A stretch of DNA of 64,000 bases from a bacterium (GTDB lineage Bacteria; Patescibacteriota; Gracilibacteria; JAUYGZ01): contig JAUYGZ010000008.1 in NCBI GenBank assembly GCA_030690415.1, positions 1 to 64,000 of the forward strand. The letters run 5' to 3'. The position numbers and the translations under genes were made by a program. Below the pieces are notes generated by a model, which saw nothing but the letters and a program-made list of their open reading frames with translations, was not told where the DNA came from and searched no databases. Shown here one piece after another: positions 47,105 to 56,290 of the stretch; positions within the stretch are counted from its first letter, which is position 1; every line of letters starts with the position of its first letter.

Positions 47105-48130
47105 ATGGAAAGAATAGTCCTCCTTGGCGCAACCGGATCGATCGGGGACCAAACCCTCGACATCATCAGTCGCTACCCAGAGCTTTTCCAGGTCGTGGGC
47201 ATGTCCTGTAAATCTAATGTCACGAAGCTGGCCGAACGGGCTCAGCAATTTTCCTGTGAACGTCTTTTTGTCGCTCGTGGAATGCAAGGCGACAAGCGGT
47301 CTGTCCGAATGCTCAGTGATCTCATCGACGAATCAGTCGATCACGTGATCGTCGCTGATCACGGCCTGGAAAGCTATGAGGCGACTTTGAAAGCGATTGC
47401 ACTCCGAAAAAAGCTTTCTTTAGCCAATAAGGAACTGATCATCGCTCATGGCAAAGACCTGATATATTTTGCACAGGAACAGCGTGTCCAGGTAATTCCG
47501 CTCGATAGTGAACACAATGCCTTGTTTCAGTGCTTGCAAGGAGAACAGATTTCGGATGTTCGTCGTCTGATTATTACGGCATCAGGAGGGCCGTTTTTAA
47601 ATAAAAGAAGCGAGGAACTGAAGAACGTTTCTGTCGAGGATGTTTTATGTCATCCGAATTGGTCAATGGGGAAGAAGACCACAGTCGACAGCGCGACCCT
47701 GGTGAACAAGGCCTTCGAGGTCATTGAAACGCATATTCTGTTTGATATCCCTTACGAACAGATCGAAGTCCGTCTACATCCCGAAAGTATCATTCATGCC
47801 ATCATCGAATTTAAGGATGGAAGCTCCAAAATGCTCGCGTATCAACCGGACATGCGCTTCGCCATCGGTTATGCGCTCTTTTATCCGAACAGGGCTCCTG
47901 AGTCGCTCAGTGGAAGTGAAAGAGATTTTTTTGACTACGATCGGGATCTTCACTTGAGTCGAATCGAGGAAGGACAGTTTCCCTGCTTTGATCTGGTGAT
48001 GGAGTCTGCGAAAATGAAACCACGGAGTTTAAGAAGACTAATAGAAAATGATATGCTTGCCGTTGATCAATTTTTATCTGGTGATATAGACTTTCCTCAC
48101 ATATTGCAATCTTTAAAGCAGAATCTATGA
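47105..48130 (+). CDS. dxr: 1-deoxy-D-xylulose 5-phosphate reductoisomerase
   Basis: 341 residues, shorter than the usual 380-400, mostly by a reduced C-terminus. NADPH-binding GATGSIG lies at the start, then DSEHNALFQC, TASGGPF, HPNWSMGKKTTVDSATLVNK and HPESIIHA, which hold the metal and substrate residues. It converts DXP to MEP, the first committed step of the non-mevalonate isoprenoid route. ispDF and ispE follow on the same strand. It overlaps the next small gene by 4 bp. Confidence 0.93.
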   Translation: MERIVLLGATGSIGDQTLDIISRYPELFQVVGMSCKSNVTKLAERAQQFSCERLFVARGMQGDKRSVRMLSDLIDESVDHVIVADHGLESYEATLKAIALRKKLSLANKELIIAHGKDLIYFAQEQRVQVIPLDSEHNALFQCLQGEQISDVRRLIITASGGPFLNKRSEELKNVSVEDVLCHPNWSMGKKTTVDSATLVNKAFEVIETHILFDIPYEQIEVRLHPESIIHAIIEFKDGSSKMLAYQPDMRFAIGYALFYPNRAPESLSGSERDFFDYDRDLHLSRIEEGQFPCFDLVMESAKMKPRSLRRLIENDMLAVDQFLSGDIDFPHILQSLKQNL

Positions 48131-48600
48131 GTTTTCGGAGAATCTTTGAAACTATGAAGCATTTTTATTTCTTTGAGTGGAGAGGGAGTGAGAGACCCAG
48201 TCCAGCCTTTCAAGGGGAAGTAATTCAGATCTCTCGCTCGGCTTGGAATCATATTACTTCTTCTCCAAAGCGCTCACGATCAGAGATTCTCGTGAGACTT
48301 ACTTTATTACCATTAGCACGAGAACTTATTGAGAAGAGCACTTTTATCCAGACGTATCGATGTGAGGAAAAGTATGAATACTGGTCTCTCCAAGGCCTTT
48401 TTGATGAATTGCCAGTGAGAGTCGTCGTTCGATCTCTCAACAAAGGCCCCAAACACCTCTACAGCGTCTTCAGGCCACTCCCAAATCTTCATTCTCGAAG
48501 ACACAAAAAAGAGCCCCTCTCCCGCTTGGCTCCGCGGAGCGGAGTTGGCGGTGCCGAGCATTTAAGCTCCGGGGCCGAAGTAAATCTAACACATGACTAA
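48127..48600 (+). CDS. Hypothetical protein, possible nuclease-toxin-like domain
   Basis: 157 residues, start overlapping the dxr stop as ATGA and stop overlapping the ispDF frame. Residues 55-115 (LARELIEKSTFIQTYR, then EYWSLQGLFDELPVRVVVRS and LYSVFR) resemble, in pattern only, phage Barnase-EndoU-ColicinE5/RelE-like domains. The last 30 residues are encoded by a GC-rich inverted repeat (GGCTCCGCGGAGC, near 48530) and may not be natural protein. An unusual gene to find between dxr and ispDF. Confidence 0.45.
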   Translation: MSFRRIFETMKHFYFFEWRGSERPSPAFQGEVIQISRSAWNHITSSPKRSRSEILVRLTLLPLARELIEKSTFIQTYRCEEKYEYWSLQGLFDELPVRVVVRSLNKGPKHLYSVFRPLPNLHSRRHKKEPLSRLAPRSGVGGAEHLSSGAEVNLTHD

Positions 48601-49738
48601 CCATTTTTCAATGAATTCAAGCATTATCATCGTCGCCGCGGGATCCGGATCCCGATTTGGACAACCGAAGCTCTTTGTTCAGCTCGCCGGTAAGACCCTG
48701 CTGGAATGGAATCTGGAGGTGATTCAGCACCTGAACTTCGAAAAAGAAGTGGTGATCGTCCTCCAACCGGAGCACCGTGAGAAGGTTCGGGTAATTGTAG
48801 ATCGGTTTCCTGAACTGGACGTAAAGTTTGCAGATGGAGGAAAGGAGCGCATTGATTCCTCTCGTAACGGACTTGCGGCGAGTTCTGGGGATATCGTCAT
48901 GCTCCACAACGTGGCCAACCCGATGGTTCAGCCACAAGATTATCAGCAACTTCATGATCTTCTCGTCAAACAGGACGCCGCTTGTTTTGTCGGGATCAAG
49001 GCCGTAGATACCCTGAGAAGAATTCAGGGAGGGGAATCTCAGACGATTGATCGAACTGATGTCTGGAGAGTCCAGACCCCTCAGGGATTTCGTCGGTCAA
49101 TCCTGATCAAGGTTCTTGAAACGAAATCTGATCATGCCACGGACGAAGTCATGATGTTTGAAGGTAGCGATATTCCGATTCGGGCCTTTGAAACTTCACC
49201 GTTGAACCAAAAGATCACTTACCCCGCTGATCTCGAGCTGCTTGAGCGGTATTTGACGAATGATGTTCTGGTCGGGATTGGTGAGGATTCCCATCGATTT
49301 GGAGAAGCTGGGATACTCATCCTCGGCGGAATTGAAGTTGAAGGGATGCCTCGTTTATTCGGAAATTCTGATGCCGATGTCATCCTCCACGCACTCTACA
49401 ACGCGATTAGTTCAGCACTGGGTGAGCGATCGATAGCTGTCGTCTCGGACCCAATGTGCCTGGAGGAGGGGATTACGGATTCATCTGAATATCTCCAGGT
49501 TGTTCTAGCTCGCGTAAGGGAGTTGGGATATCGCTTCAACAATATCTCGATCAGCCTGGAATGCCAGAAGCCGAAAATCGAACCCCTCGTCGATCGTATG
49601 AAAGAGCGATTATCTGAATTACTCGACCTTGATCCTGCTCGAATTGGGATCACGGCCACAAGTGGGGAGGGGATGAGTCGTGAAGGGATGGGAGAGGGCA
49701 TTCGGTGCAGCTCAACGGTCTCTTTAATTCGACTCTGA
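48593..49738 (+). CDS. ispDF: Bifunctional IspD-IspF
   Basis: 381 residues. The first 215 are IspD (MEP cytidylyltransferase): VAAGSGSRFGQPKLF and RVQTPQGFRRS. The rest is IspF (MECDP synthase): GIGEDSHRF with the metal-binding D-x-H, GNSDADVILHAL, and GITATSGEGM. The fusion carries steps three and five of the MEP route, while IspE, step four, is encoded next. In-frame ATGs at 48593 and 48611 are possible; the second begins directly at the IspD fold. The stop overlaps the ispE start as TGATG. Confidence 0.93.
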   Translation: MTNHFSMNSSIIIVAAGSGSRFGQPKLFVQLAGKTLLEWNLEVIQHLNFEKEVVIVLQPEHREKVRVIVDRFPELDVKFADGGKERIDSSRNGLAASSGDIVMLHNVANPMVQPQDYQQLHDLLVKQDAACFVGIKAVDTLRRIQGGESQTIDRTDVWRVQTPQGFRRSILIKVLETKSDHATDEVMMFEGSDIPIRAFETSPLNQKITYPADLELLERYLTNDVLVGIGEDSHRFGEAGILILGGIEVEGMPRLFGNSDADVILHALYNAISSALGERSIAVVSDPMCLEEGITDSSEYLQVVLARVRELGYRFNNISISLECQKPKIEPLVDRMKERLSELLDLDPARIGITATSGEGMSREGMGEGIRCSSTVSLIRL

Positions 49739-50490
49739 TGCCTCATCTCAACTCTCCCTCTAAAATAAACCTGACGCTTGATGTGATGGGACGCGACGAA
49801 CGAGCCGGAAAGCATTTTGTGAATACCGTTTTTTATATTGATGAAACCATTTTTGACGAGATTGAAGTCAGGCCTAAATTGGGTGGTGTGAAGAATCTGA
49901 TTCACTGCGATTATCCAGCAGTTCCGCTGGACGAGACAAACACGATTTCTAAGGCTTTGGAACTTCTTGGGATAAGAGGAGCTGAGGTCATGATAAGAAA
50001 ACGAATTCCTATTAAGGCCGGACTGGGAGGAGGGAGCAGCAATGCGGCAGCGGTCTTGAAGCACTTTGGCGAACAAAAGGGGATTCCACTCTTCCAACTT
50101 CAGGAGCTTGCCACACAGATCGGAGCAGACGTGCCCGTCTTCCTTGCAGAGGGAAATGTCGTGTACTGCGAGGGCTTCGGCGACAAGATTATTCAGAGCT
50201 GGCAGATCAACCCGCTAAAGATTAAGTACCTGGAAACTGGCATGGAAGTCTCCACACCTGAAGCCTATGCCCGACTTGATCTCGATCAGTGCGGCCGGAA
50301 TTCCGTGAAGACAGAGGCTCTCATTCAGGTGCTGAACGCTCCTTCTGGAATTACTGCAAAGGAGCTCGCTTCCTATGTTCACAATGATTTTGAAGATTCT
50401 TTCTTTGAGGCCAGTCCCCAGTGGAAAGGAAAGGGGAATCTCTGTGGGAGTGGGGGGATGCTGTGGAGCATTCAGCATAATGGAAGATGA
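49738..50490 (+). CDS. ispE: 4-diphosphocytidyl-2-C-methyl-D-erythritol kinase
   Basis: 250 residues, about 30 shorter than usual. GHMP-kinase motifs are present: SPSKINLTLDVMG at the start, KAGLGGGSSNAAAVL in the centre (ATP loop), and GSGG near the C-terminus. It phosphorylates CDP-ME in the MEP route. I placed the start at ATG 49738, which overlaps the ispDF stop (TGATG), because the conserved N-terminus begins there. Confidence 0.9.
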   Translation: MPHLNSPSKINLTLDVMGRDERAGKHFVNTVFYIDETIFDEIEVRPKLGGVKNLIHCDYPAVPLDETNTISKALELLGIRGAEVMIRKRIPIKAGLGGGSSNAAAVLKHFGEQKGIPLFQLQELATQIGADVPVFLAEGNVVYCEGFGDKIIQSWQINPLKIKYLETGMEVSTPEAYARLDLDQCGRNSVKTEALIQVLNAPSGITAKELASYVHNDFEDSFFEASPQWKGKGNLCGSGGMLWSIQHNGR

Positions 50491-50556
50491 CTAGAAAATG
50501 AGAAGATGTGAAGAATAGGAGGGGGCGAGTGGAACGAGTAGGGCGGTGGAGGGGGG

Positions 50557-50584
50557 CCGCAAAAACGTTCCCACGTTTTTGCGG
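50557..50584. repeat. Perfect 12-bp hairpin
   Basis: CCGCAAAAACGT and ACGTTTTTGCGG flank a TCCC loop without a mismatch. No T-run follows on either strand, so it is not a normal terminator, although it lies 66 bp after ispE. Confidence 0.6.
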
Positions 50585-50655
50585 AGAGGAGTCCGAAAAC
50601 AAAATTGAAGAAGCCTTCGAAGAAGGATTCGGAAATGGAGATTTCGTGACGACGA

Positions 50656-50674
50656 TGGTGGGCAGTGAGGGACT
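50656..50674 (-). repeat. Duplicated tRNA-Tyr 3' tail
   Basis: These 19 bp (TGGTGGGCAGTGAGGGACT) are identical to 50770-50788, the CCA end, acceptor strand and part of the T arm of tRNA-Tyr. The copy starts exactly at the CCA and lies 114 bp downstream of it in the tRNA's direction. Confidence 0.75.
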
Positions 50675-50769
50675 TCTCTCGACTTCACTCCGTTCCGCTC
50701 GAGACAGGCTTCTCGTCCCTCACTGGTTTAAGGGTTGTCACCCTGAGCGAGTGCTAGCAAGTCGAAGGG

Positions 50770-50855
50770 TGGTGGGCAGTGAGGGACTCGAACCCCCGTA
50801 GGCGTAAGCCAGCAGATTTACAGTCTGCCCCATTTGACCACTCTGGTAACTGCCC
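50770..50855 (-). tRNA. tRNA-Tyr (anticodon GTA)
   Basis: On the minus strand the acceptor stem GGGCAGT (50855-50849) pairs with ACTGCCC; the D arm, the anticodon stem GCAGA-CTGTAAA-TCTGC with anticodon GTA, a long variable arm (class II) and the T arm GGGGGTTCGAGTCCCTC follow. Discriminator A and an encoded CCA end at 50770. It matches the adopted tyrosine tRNA structure. Confidence 0.95.
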
Positions 50856-50881
50856 GGGCACGATATTGCCCTGAGAGGGTA

Positions 50882-53800
50882 TCAAATATCTGTCCCCTGA
50901 GGAAGAGTTTTTTCTGTATTCACTCCTTCAGCAAAACGCTCATAAAGCATTGGAACGAAAATCAATGTGAGGACGGTCGCAAAAGTCAGACCAAAAATGA
51001 TCGTGAAGCCCAGTGGTCCCCAGATAGGTTCGCTTAGGGTCAAAGGCAAGATACCAAAAACAGTCGTCACGGTCGTGAGGATCACCGGTTGAAGTCGGGA
51101 TACGGCTGCCTCTACCACGGCCTTGTGGCGAAGCATCCCCGCTCTGAGATTGTTGTTCATCTGATCGATCAGAATAATGGCATCATTTACGACGATCCCC
51201 ACGAGAGCTACAATCCCAATAAAGGCCGGGAAGCTCAGAGATTGGCCTGTAATGGCCAGTCCTGGAAAGACTCCGATCATGGCAAAAGGTAGAGATACCA
51301 TAATGAAGAATGGCTGTCGAAAAGAATTGAACTGGAGCACCAGAATACTGGCGATCAGAAAGACTCCGATGATCATCGCCCGGTACATATCTCCGAAAGA
51401 TTGCTGGACTTCCTCTCTCTCTCCTCCAAAGCTCACCTGGTATTCTTCTGGGATATCGAGTTCGTCTTCTCTCTGCTCAAATGCAGACACTATATCTCCC
51501 GGGTTGGCACCCGGGGTAGTCTGAGAAGTCACTTTTGAAATTCGGTCCCCCTCTTCATGCTGAATACTGTTTTGACTTCTTTGAAGGCTGGTATCCAATA
51601 GTGAGGCCAATGGGATTGTACCCCGTGGTGTTTGCATGGCGAGAAGTTGAATGTGATCAACTGAAGTCATCGTGCTTTCATGAGTGTCGCTGCTGGAATG
51701 GTTGAGGTTCATCTTCACCAGAACCTCGACATCATTGCTTTCGATCTTGAGCGTCGTCGCATTCACTCCGAAGACTGCTGTTCGAATAAATTGGGCGATC
51801 TCGATTGGCGTCACTCCCACTTGTATGGCCTTTTGACGATTGATGTGAAAGGCATATTCGAAGGGACTATCCTTGATCGAACGATCAATGTCTGCTGTTC
51901 CCTCGATACTTTCGAGAAGAGCTTCTCCTTCCTTCATCAAAGATTCCAGCTTGTTCAGATCCGGCCCACTGAAGGTGATTTCGACCGGAGCTCCTTGTGG
52001 AGGCCCTGCGTCTTGTTGACTCACGGTGACTCTGACCTGAGGATAGGATTTCATCTTTTCTCTATATTCTTCAACAATAAGCTCACTCGGTTCCCGATCT
52101 CCAGCCTCTACGAGGTTGACGGTAAACCTCGCGAGATGGCCACTCGACCCGCTCGAAGACGTGGACTGTCCACCAGCCGATCCAACCGTGCTCACGAAGG
52201 AAAGAATTCGTATATCTTGATAAAGGAGGTTTTCGAGCTCCCGAGTATACTGATCGGTCTGCTCCACAACTGTCCCAATCGGAGCCTCAATCTGTATTGA
52301 AAACTGGTCCAGATCCGGGGTGGGGAACAACTCAATTTTGACCGCACCTAAAAAGGGAAGTGACATAGCAAATACGAAAGCTCCAACCATGAGTACTGAA
52401 AAGATTCTCTTCTCCTTTTTGTTCCCCAAAAAATGTTCCAATCTTACCCTGTACCAGGTTGCCATGTGATCGATGAAGACCACCCTCTTCTTTTTTTCAG
52501 AAGGTTTATCGTGCTTGAAGAGACCTTTGAGAAATCGTGAGCCCAACACAGGAGTGACTCCCAAAGCTACAAAAAGAGAGGATATCAGCACAATGCTGAC
52601 GGTCACGGGGATGGTTCGAATAAACTGACCCGTCACACCCGAGGCGAAGATCATGGGAAAAAAGGCTGAAACGGTCGTCATAACCCCTGAGATAATAGGC
52701 CATTGGAATTCATGAATGGTATCCTTTGCTGCCTGAATCGCTGATTTTCCCCGGTTAATTTGTTCGTGCATACCCTCCACCATCACGATCGCGGCATCGA
52801 CCAGAATCCCGAGAGAAAGGATCAGCGAAAAGAGCGTGAGAAAATTGAGGGTAAATCCCAAAGCTGAAAGTGCCGTCAAAGCGATCAGAAAAGTAAATGG
52901 AATACTCATTCCCGCGAGCCCCGCTTCACTCAGGCCCAGGAAGAAAAAGAGCAGCAAAAATACGATAATCACCGTTTGTGTCCCGTTCCAAAGCAGATTG
53001 TTCAAACTTTTTCGGATCTCTTTGGCCTGGTTGAATGAAACGAAGACTTCAGCAGTGCTGAGTGCTCCCTTTTGAAGCTCAGCAACCGTCGACTCAACCT
53101 GATCGAGCACCCTGAGGATGTCGGCACCGTCTTGCTTAAAAATCTCTATCCCCACGGATGATTGCGCTGGCCGCCCCTCCACGCTGAGTCGGGAAATCGT
53201 CGTAATGTCTTTCAGCCCATCGGTCATCGTCGCCAGGTCCTGAACCAGGACAGGAAATCCGCCTCGGGTCGTCACCGGAATGAAAGGTATAATGCCCGTG
53301 TCTTTCAGGCCTCCTTCGAAACGGAGCGTGTATTGCGTGTTATTTTGCTCGATACTTCCCAGGGGAAACTGCGCGTCATTTTGCTGGATGGCTCTGACGA
53401 TCTCCGAGAGTGATACCTCATAGTGCTCCAGTTTGCTCTGGTCAACGATGATTTGAATTTCCCGGTCTCTTGCTCCGGTGATCTTGGCTTCCTGAATCCC
53501 TGAAATTTTTTCTACTGCGTTTTGAAATGTTTCCGCCATATCTTTGAGATCCACTTCGGTGACCGGAGCGGACAATGAGAAGATCATGATCGGTTGATCG
53601 GAAAAACTGACCTGCTGAACATTTGGAGTTTCAGCATCCTGAGGGAGATCCGGCATTGCACTGTCTACGGCATCTTTAAGCGCCTGAATACGGTCCCTGA
53701 TCTCCGCGTCAGCATTGAATTCCACCACAATCGATGAAAAACCTTCTGTAGAAGTTGAGGTGTAGCTTTTGACATCATCAAGATTCTCGATTTCCTTTTC

Positions 53801-54004
53801 GATTTCATTGGTGATCAATTCCTCCACATCAAGCGCACTGGCTCCCGGGTAGTGCGTATTGACGACTCCCACGGGAACAATGACCTGAGGATCGGATTCC
53901 TTGGGCATCATCATGATCGAGAAGGTCCCCAAAAGAACTATCGACGCGATGATCACGTAGCTGAATCGAAAATGGTCGATAAAGAAGTTCCAGAGGTGGT
54001 TCAT
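50882..54004 (-). CDS. RND-family efflux transporter (AcrB/MexF-like inner-membrane pump)
   Basis: 1040 residues with the RND layout: an N-terminal helix, a large loop, a block of six helices with SLGILVDAAIVMVEGMHEQ (the proton-relay region), a second loop, and a second helix block with GIVALVGIVVNDAIILID. It exports drugs or lipids using the proton gradient. It is encoded 20 bp after its periplasmic adaptor gene on the same strand. No outer-membrane channel gene is present. Confidence 0.93.
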   Translation of the reverse strand: MNHLWNFFIDHFRFSYVIIASIVLLGTFSIMMMPKESDPQVIVPVGVVNTHYPGASALDVEELITNEIEKEIENLDDVKSYTSTSTEGFSSIVVEFNADAEIRDRIQALKDAVDSAMPDLPQDAETPNVQQVSFSDQPIMIFSLSAPVTEVDLKDMAETFQNAVEKISGIQEAKITGARDREIQIIVDQSKLEHYEVSLSEIVRAIQQNDAQFPLGSIEQNNTQYTLRFEGGLKDTGIIPFIPVTTRGGFPVLVQDLATMTDGLKDITTISRLSVEGRPAQSSVGIEIFKQDGADILRVLDQVESTVAELQKGALSTAEVFVSFNQAKEIRKSLNNLLWNGTQTVIIVFLLLFFFLGLSEAGLAGMSIPFTFLIALTALSALGFTLNFLTLFSLILSLGILVDAAIVMVEGMHEQINRGKSAIQAAKDTIHEFQWPIISGVMTTVSAFFPMIFASGVTGQFIRTIPVTVSIVLISSLFVALGVTPVLGSRFLKGLFKHDKPSEKKKRVVFIDHMATWYRVRLEHFLGNKKEKRIFSVLMVGAFVFAMSLPFLGAVKIELFPTPDLDQFSIQIEAPIGTVVEQTDQYTRELENLLYQDIRILSFVSTVGSAGGQSTSSSGSSGHLARFTVNLVEAGDREPSELIVEEYREKMKSYPQVRVTVSQQDAGPPQGAPVEITFSGPDLNKLESLMKEGEALLESIEGTADIDRSIKDSPFEYAFHINRQKAIQVGVTPIEIAQFIRTAVFGVNATTLKIESNDVEVLVKMNLNHSSSDTHESTMTSVDHIQLLAMQTPRGTIPLASLLDTSLQRSQNSIQHEEGDRISKVTSQTTPGANPGDIVSAFEQREDELDIPEEYQVSFGGEREEVQQSFGDMYRAMIIGVFLIASILVLQFNSFRQPFFIMVSLPFAMIGVFPGLAITGQSLSFPAFIGIVALVGIVVNDAIILIDQMNNNLRAGMLRHKAVVEAAVSRLQPVILTTVTTVFGILPLTLSEPIWGPLGFTIIFGLTFATVLTLIFVPMLYERFAEGVNTEKTLPQGTDI

Positions 54005-54024
54005 GAGGAGGGGGGGGGGAAGGA

Positions 54025-55986
54025 CTATTGGGAAGGTTGGGAAGGTTGGGAGGGTTGGGACTGTAAGGAAAAAGAGGAAGATTTAGCCTCTTCAATGGTC
54101 ACCTCTTCACCTTCTCGAAGGCCTGATACCTTCGGAATAATAAGCTGATCATCTGTGATTCCCTCTACTTCCACCAAGTCTCCTCTGACGCTTTTAACCG
54201 TGATTGAGATCGCCTGAACTTCGCTTTGATCGTTTACCGTGAAGACAAAAGACTGATCCTGCGTTACTTTCAACGCTGAAATAGGCACATATCGATTGTC
54301 AGGACTGAGCTGAGTCGCAAACTCGAGGAACACGGTTTGTCCTATGAGCAGTAGCTCATAGCCTTCCGCTAGACTCACGGTGACTTCCACTTTTTTGGTC
54401 TCTGTATCAACCGCTGGAGAAATCAAAGTCACTTTTCCTTTGGCATCTGAACCCTGGATGCGGACTTGTATTCCGGCAGTGCCCAGAAGCTCCGTGTCCG
54501 TCTCAGGAATAAAGGTCTGAACTTCAATTGCTCCTTCATTCGCGATGAGCGCGATCACCTCTCCAGTGTTGACATAGTCACCATAATCAATCTTGAGGCT
54601 CATGACTGATCCGCCGATCGGTGTGGAAATAATGCTCATATTCCGACTGATGGTCGCAAGTGACACTTCCGCCCGCGCCTGCTGTACAGATGCTTCCTGG
54701 GCCCGTACATCTTCATCCCGGGCTCCTTTCTGAGAAATCTCGAGCTGCAGCTCCATCTGACGAATATTACTTCGCTGAATCTCAAGCTGCTCTTCTGTCG
54801 CGCTTACTTTCTTCAGATCCAACTCTCTTTCGAGCAAGTGAACTGCATTTTCTCTTTCGCTCACGAGATTCTCAGCGTTGTCGAGGCTCGTCGTGTTTAG
54901 AACCACTTGCGTTTTTAAGGTTTCAAGATGACTTCTGAGGATAGACAGTTCTGATTCAATCTCTGATTGTGCCGTAGTGACCTGCATTTTCAATGCTGCT
55001 AATTCATCATTTGATATTTGACGGTCCCTGAAATCAACAATGATGGAATAAGTTCCTTTCACCATCTCAAAGACCTGCGTCAGAAAGCTCTGAATTTTTT
55101 CGAGCTCTTCCAGAGTTGTTTCCAGCTTGTCCACAGCTTCATCAGTTTCGAGACTACGAGATATTTCGTCAGCAAGAACCTGAACTTTGAGTGAAGCCTG
55201 CCAAGCATCATTGCAGGCTTGGACGATATTTCCGGAATAAACAGATAAAACATGAAGCCTGCAGTTGAGAGTTCCTGGGAAGGCATCCGGATAGATGATC
55301 TCCTGAAGGGTTTGTCCCAAAATCTTCTTCACGGTCGAGCTCGCTGAACGGATCCTGTCAGGAGTGTTCACCAACAGGGTGTGAAGACTCCGCTCATTCG
55401 TCTGACGGGCGTTTTCAAGACTTTTCCTGGCATCGACAAGACTCTGTTGCGCATTCTTCAACTGCGTAAGCGTGATTTCCACTTCTTCAGGTCGCGCCCC
55501 TCGCTCGAGCTCTGAAAGTCGCTGCTGCTCTGAATTCAGTTTTTCCTGAAGAATTGCTATCTCCTCGGGGCGATCTCCCATTCGGAGCCTGTCCAGGCTA
55601 GCCTGAGCTGAGCTAAGTCTGGCCTCTGCCTGGAGGACTTGGGCATCAAGTGTCTGGTGGTCGATCTCAGCAATCAGTCCTCCAGCTCCAATGCGATCAC
55701 CTTCCCGCACAAACAAACCGGTAATTTTTCCATTGCTTTCCGCTCTGATCTCTACCTGCTGCGCCGACTGAACGGTCCCAATGGTTATCACTTTGGCCGG
55801 CTCCTGGATAAAGGAGCTGACTTGAACCAGCGAGACGGATTTTAGTGTTTTCTCTGGCTCTGTGACGAGGATCTCCTCTGTTTGAACTGAATACGCCACA
55901 ATACCCCCTAAAAGAGCAAGAATGAAAGCTCCTGAAACGAGTTTCTTCCGCTGACGGAAGAAGGGAATGGCTGAAATAAGACGCAT
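54025..55986 (-). CDS. RND periplasmic adaptor (membrane-fusion protein), extended
   Basis: 653 residues, long for the family (usually 350-450). One N-terminal transmembrane helix (VSGAFILALLGGIVAYSV) is followed by a split lipoyl domain (VEIRAESNGKITGLFVREGD near residue 80, its second half near 460), a coiled coil of over 300 residues, a beta-barrel and a membrane-proximal domain. The C-terminus ends in SQPSQPSQPSQ from a 9-bp tandem repeat. It joins the RND pump to an outer partner or spans the wall. The extra length is in the coiled coil, which may suit a thick envelope. Confidence 0.9.
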   Translation of the reverse strand: MRLISAIPFFRQRKKLVSGAFILALLGGIVAYSVQTEEILVTEPEKTLKSVSLVQVSSFIQEPAKVITIGTVQSAQQVEIRAESNGKITGLFVREGDRIGAGGLIAEIDHQTLDAQVLQAEARLSSAQASLDRLRMGDRPEEIAILQEKLNSEQQRLSELERGARPEEVEITLTQLKNAQQSLVDARKSLENARQTNERSLHTLLVNTPDRIRSASSTVKKILGQTLQEIIYPDAFPGTLNCRLHVLSVYSGNIVQACNDAWQASLKVQVLADEISRSLETDEAVDKLETTLEELEKIQSFLTQVFEMVKGTYSIIVDFRDRQISNDELAALKMQVTTAQSEIESELSILRSHLETLKTQVVLNTTSLDNAENLVSERENAVHLLERELDLKKVSATEEQLEIQRSNIRQMELQLEISQKGARDEDVRAQEASVQQARAEVSLATISRNMSIISTPIGGSVMSLKIDYGDYVNTGEVIALIANEGAIEVQTFIPETDTELLGTAGIQVRIQGSDAKGKVTLISPAVDTETKKVEVTVSLAEGYELLLIGQTVFLEFATQLSPDNRYVPISALKVTQDQSFVFTVNDQSEVQAISITVKSVRGDLVEVEGITDDQLIIPKVSGLREGEEVTIEEAKSSSFSLQSQPSQPSQPSQ

Positions 55987-56047
55987 AAATTGAAATTTTT
56001 ACGAGCCAATATTTGACCATAATATGTATTTTATTGCAAGTGTTTTG

Positions 56048-56068
56048 TGGAGCCACCTATCGGACTCG
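56048..56068 (-). repeat. Duplicated tRNA-Thr 3' tail
   Basis: These 21 bp (from TGGAGCCACC to GGACTCG) are identical to 56145-56165, the CCA end, acceptor strand and T-arm part of tRNA-Thr. As at the tyrosine tRNA, the copy starts exactly at the CCA; it lies 97 bp further downstream. Confidence 0.75.
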
Positions 56069-56144
56069 TTCTCCTTCGCTCCCAACTATTGGCGGAATCC
56101 TCCGTAGCTCGAACTGTGGAATCAGGAGGTGGAGCGGAGGAGGA

Positions 56145-56220
56145 TGGAGCCACCTATCGGACTCGAACCGATGACCCACGGTTTACAAAACCGTTGCTCT
56201 ACCAACTGAGCTAAGGTGGC
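56145..56220 (-). tRNA. tRNA-Thr (anticodon TGT)
   Basis: On the minus strand: acceptor GCCACCT/AGGTGGC, D arm GCTCAGTTGGTAGAGC, anticodon stem ACGGT-TTTGTAA-ACCGT with anticodon TGT, T arm ATCGGTTCGAGTCCGAT, discriminator T and an encoded CCA. All stems pair. The gene lies between the efflux operon and a hypothetical gene. Confidence 0.96.
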
Positions 56221-56290
56221 ACTCTCTTCCTTCTCGAGTACGCTAGCAAAAAACCTTCCGGGAGGAAAGGTTTCTTGATGATAATCGTTC

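Larger units (their letters stand above)
50491..50769. other. Gene-free segment with hairpins before tRNA-Tyr
   Basis: No gene is supported. It contains a perfect 12-bp hairpin (50557-50584), a partial tRNA-Tyr tail (50656-50674), an inverted copy of 11 bp of that tail (50715-50725), and a CACCCTGAGC...AAGGGTG palindrome (50739-50771) of a type I remember as dispersed in many bacterial genomes. Confidence 0.6.

Noticed and set aside
48523-48560. GC-rich hairpin considered as tRNA or terminator
   Set aside because: It cannot form a cloverleaf and has no T-run.
50557-50584. Perfect hairpin considered as the ispE terminator
   Set aside because: The stem is followed by AGAGGAG, not by T residues.
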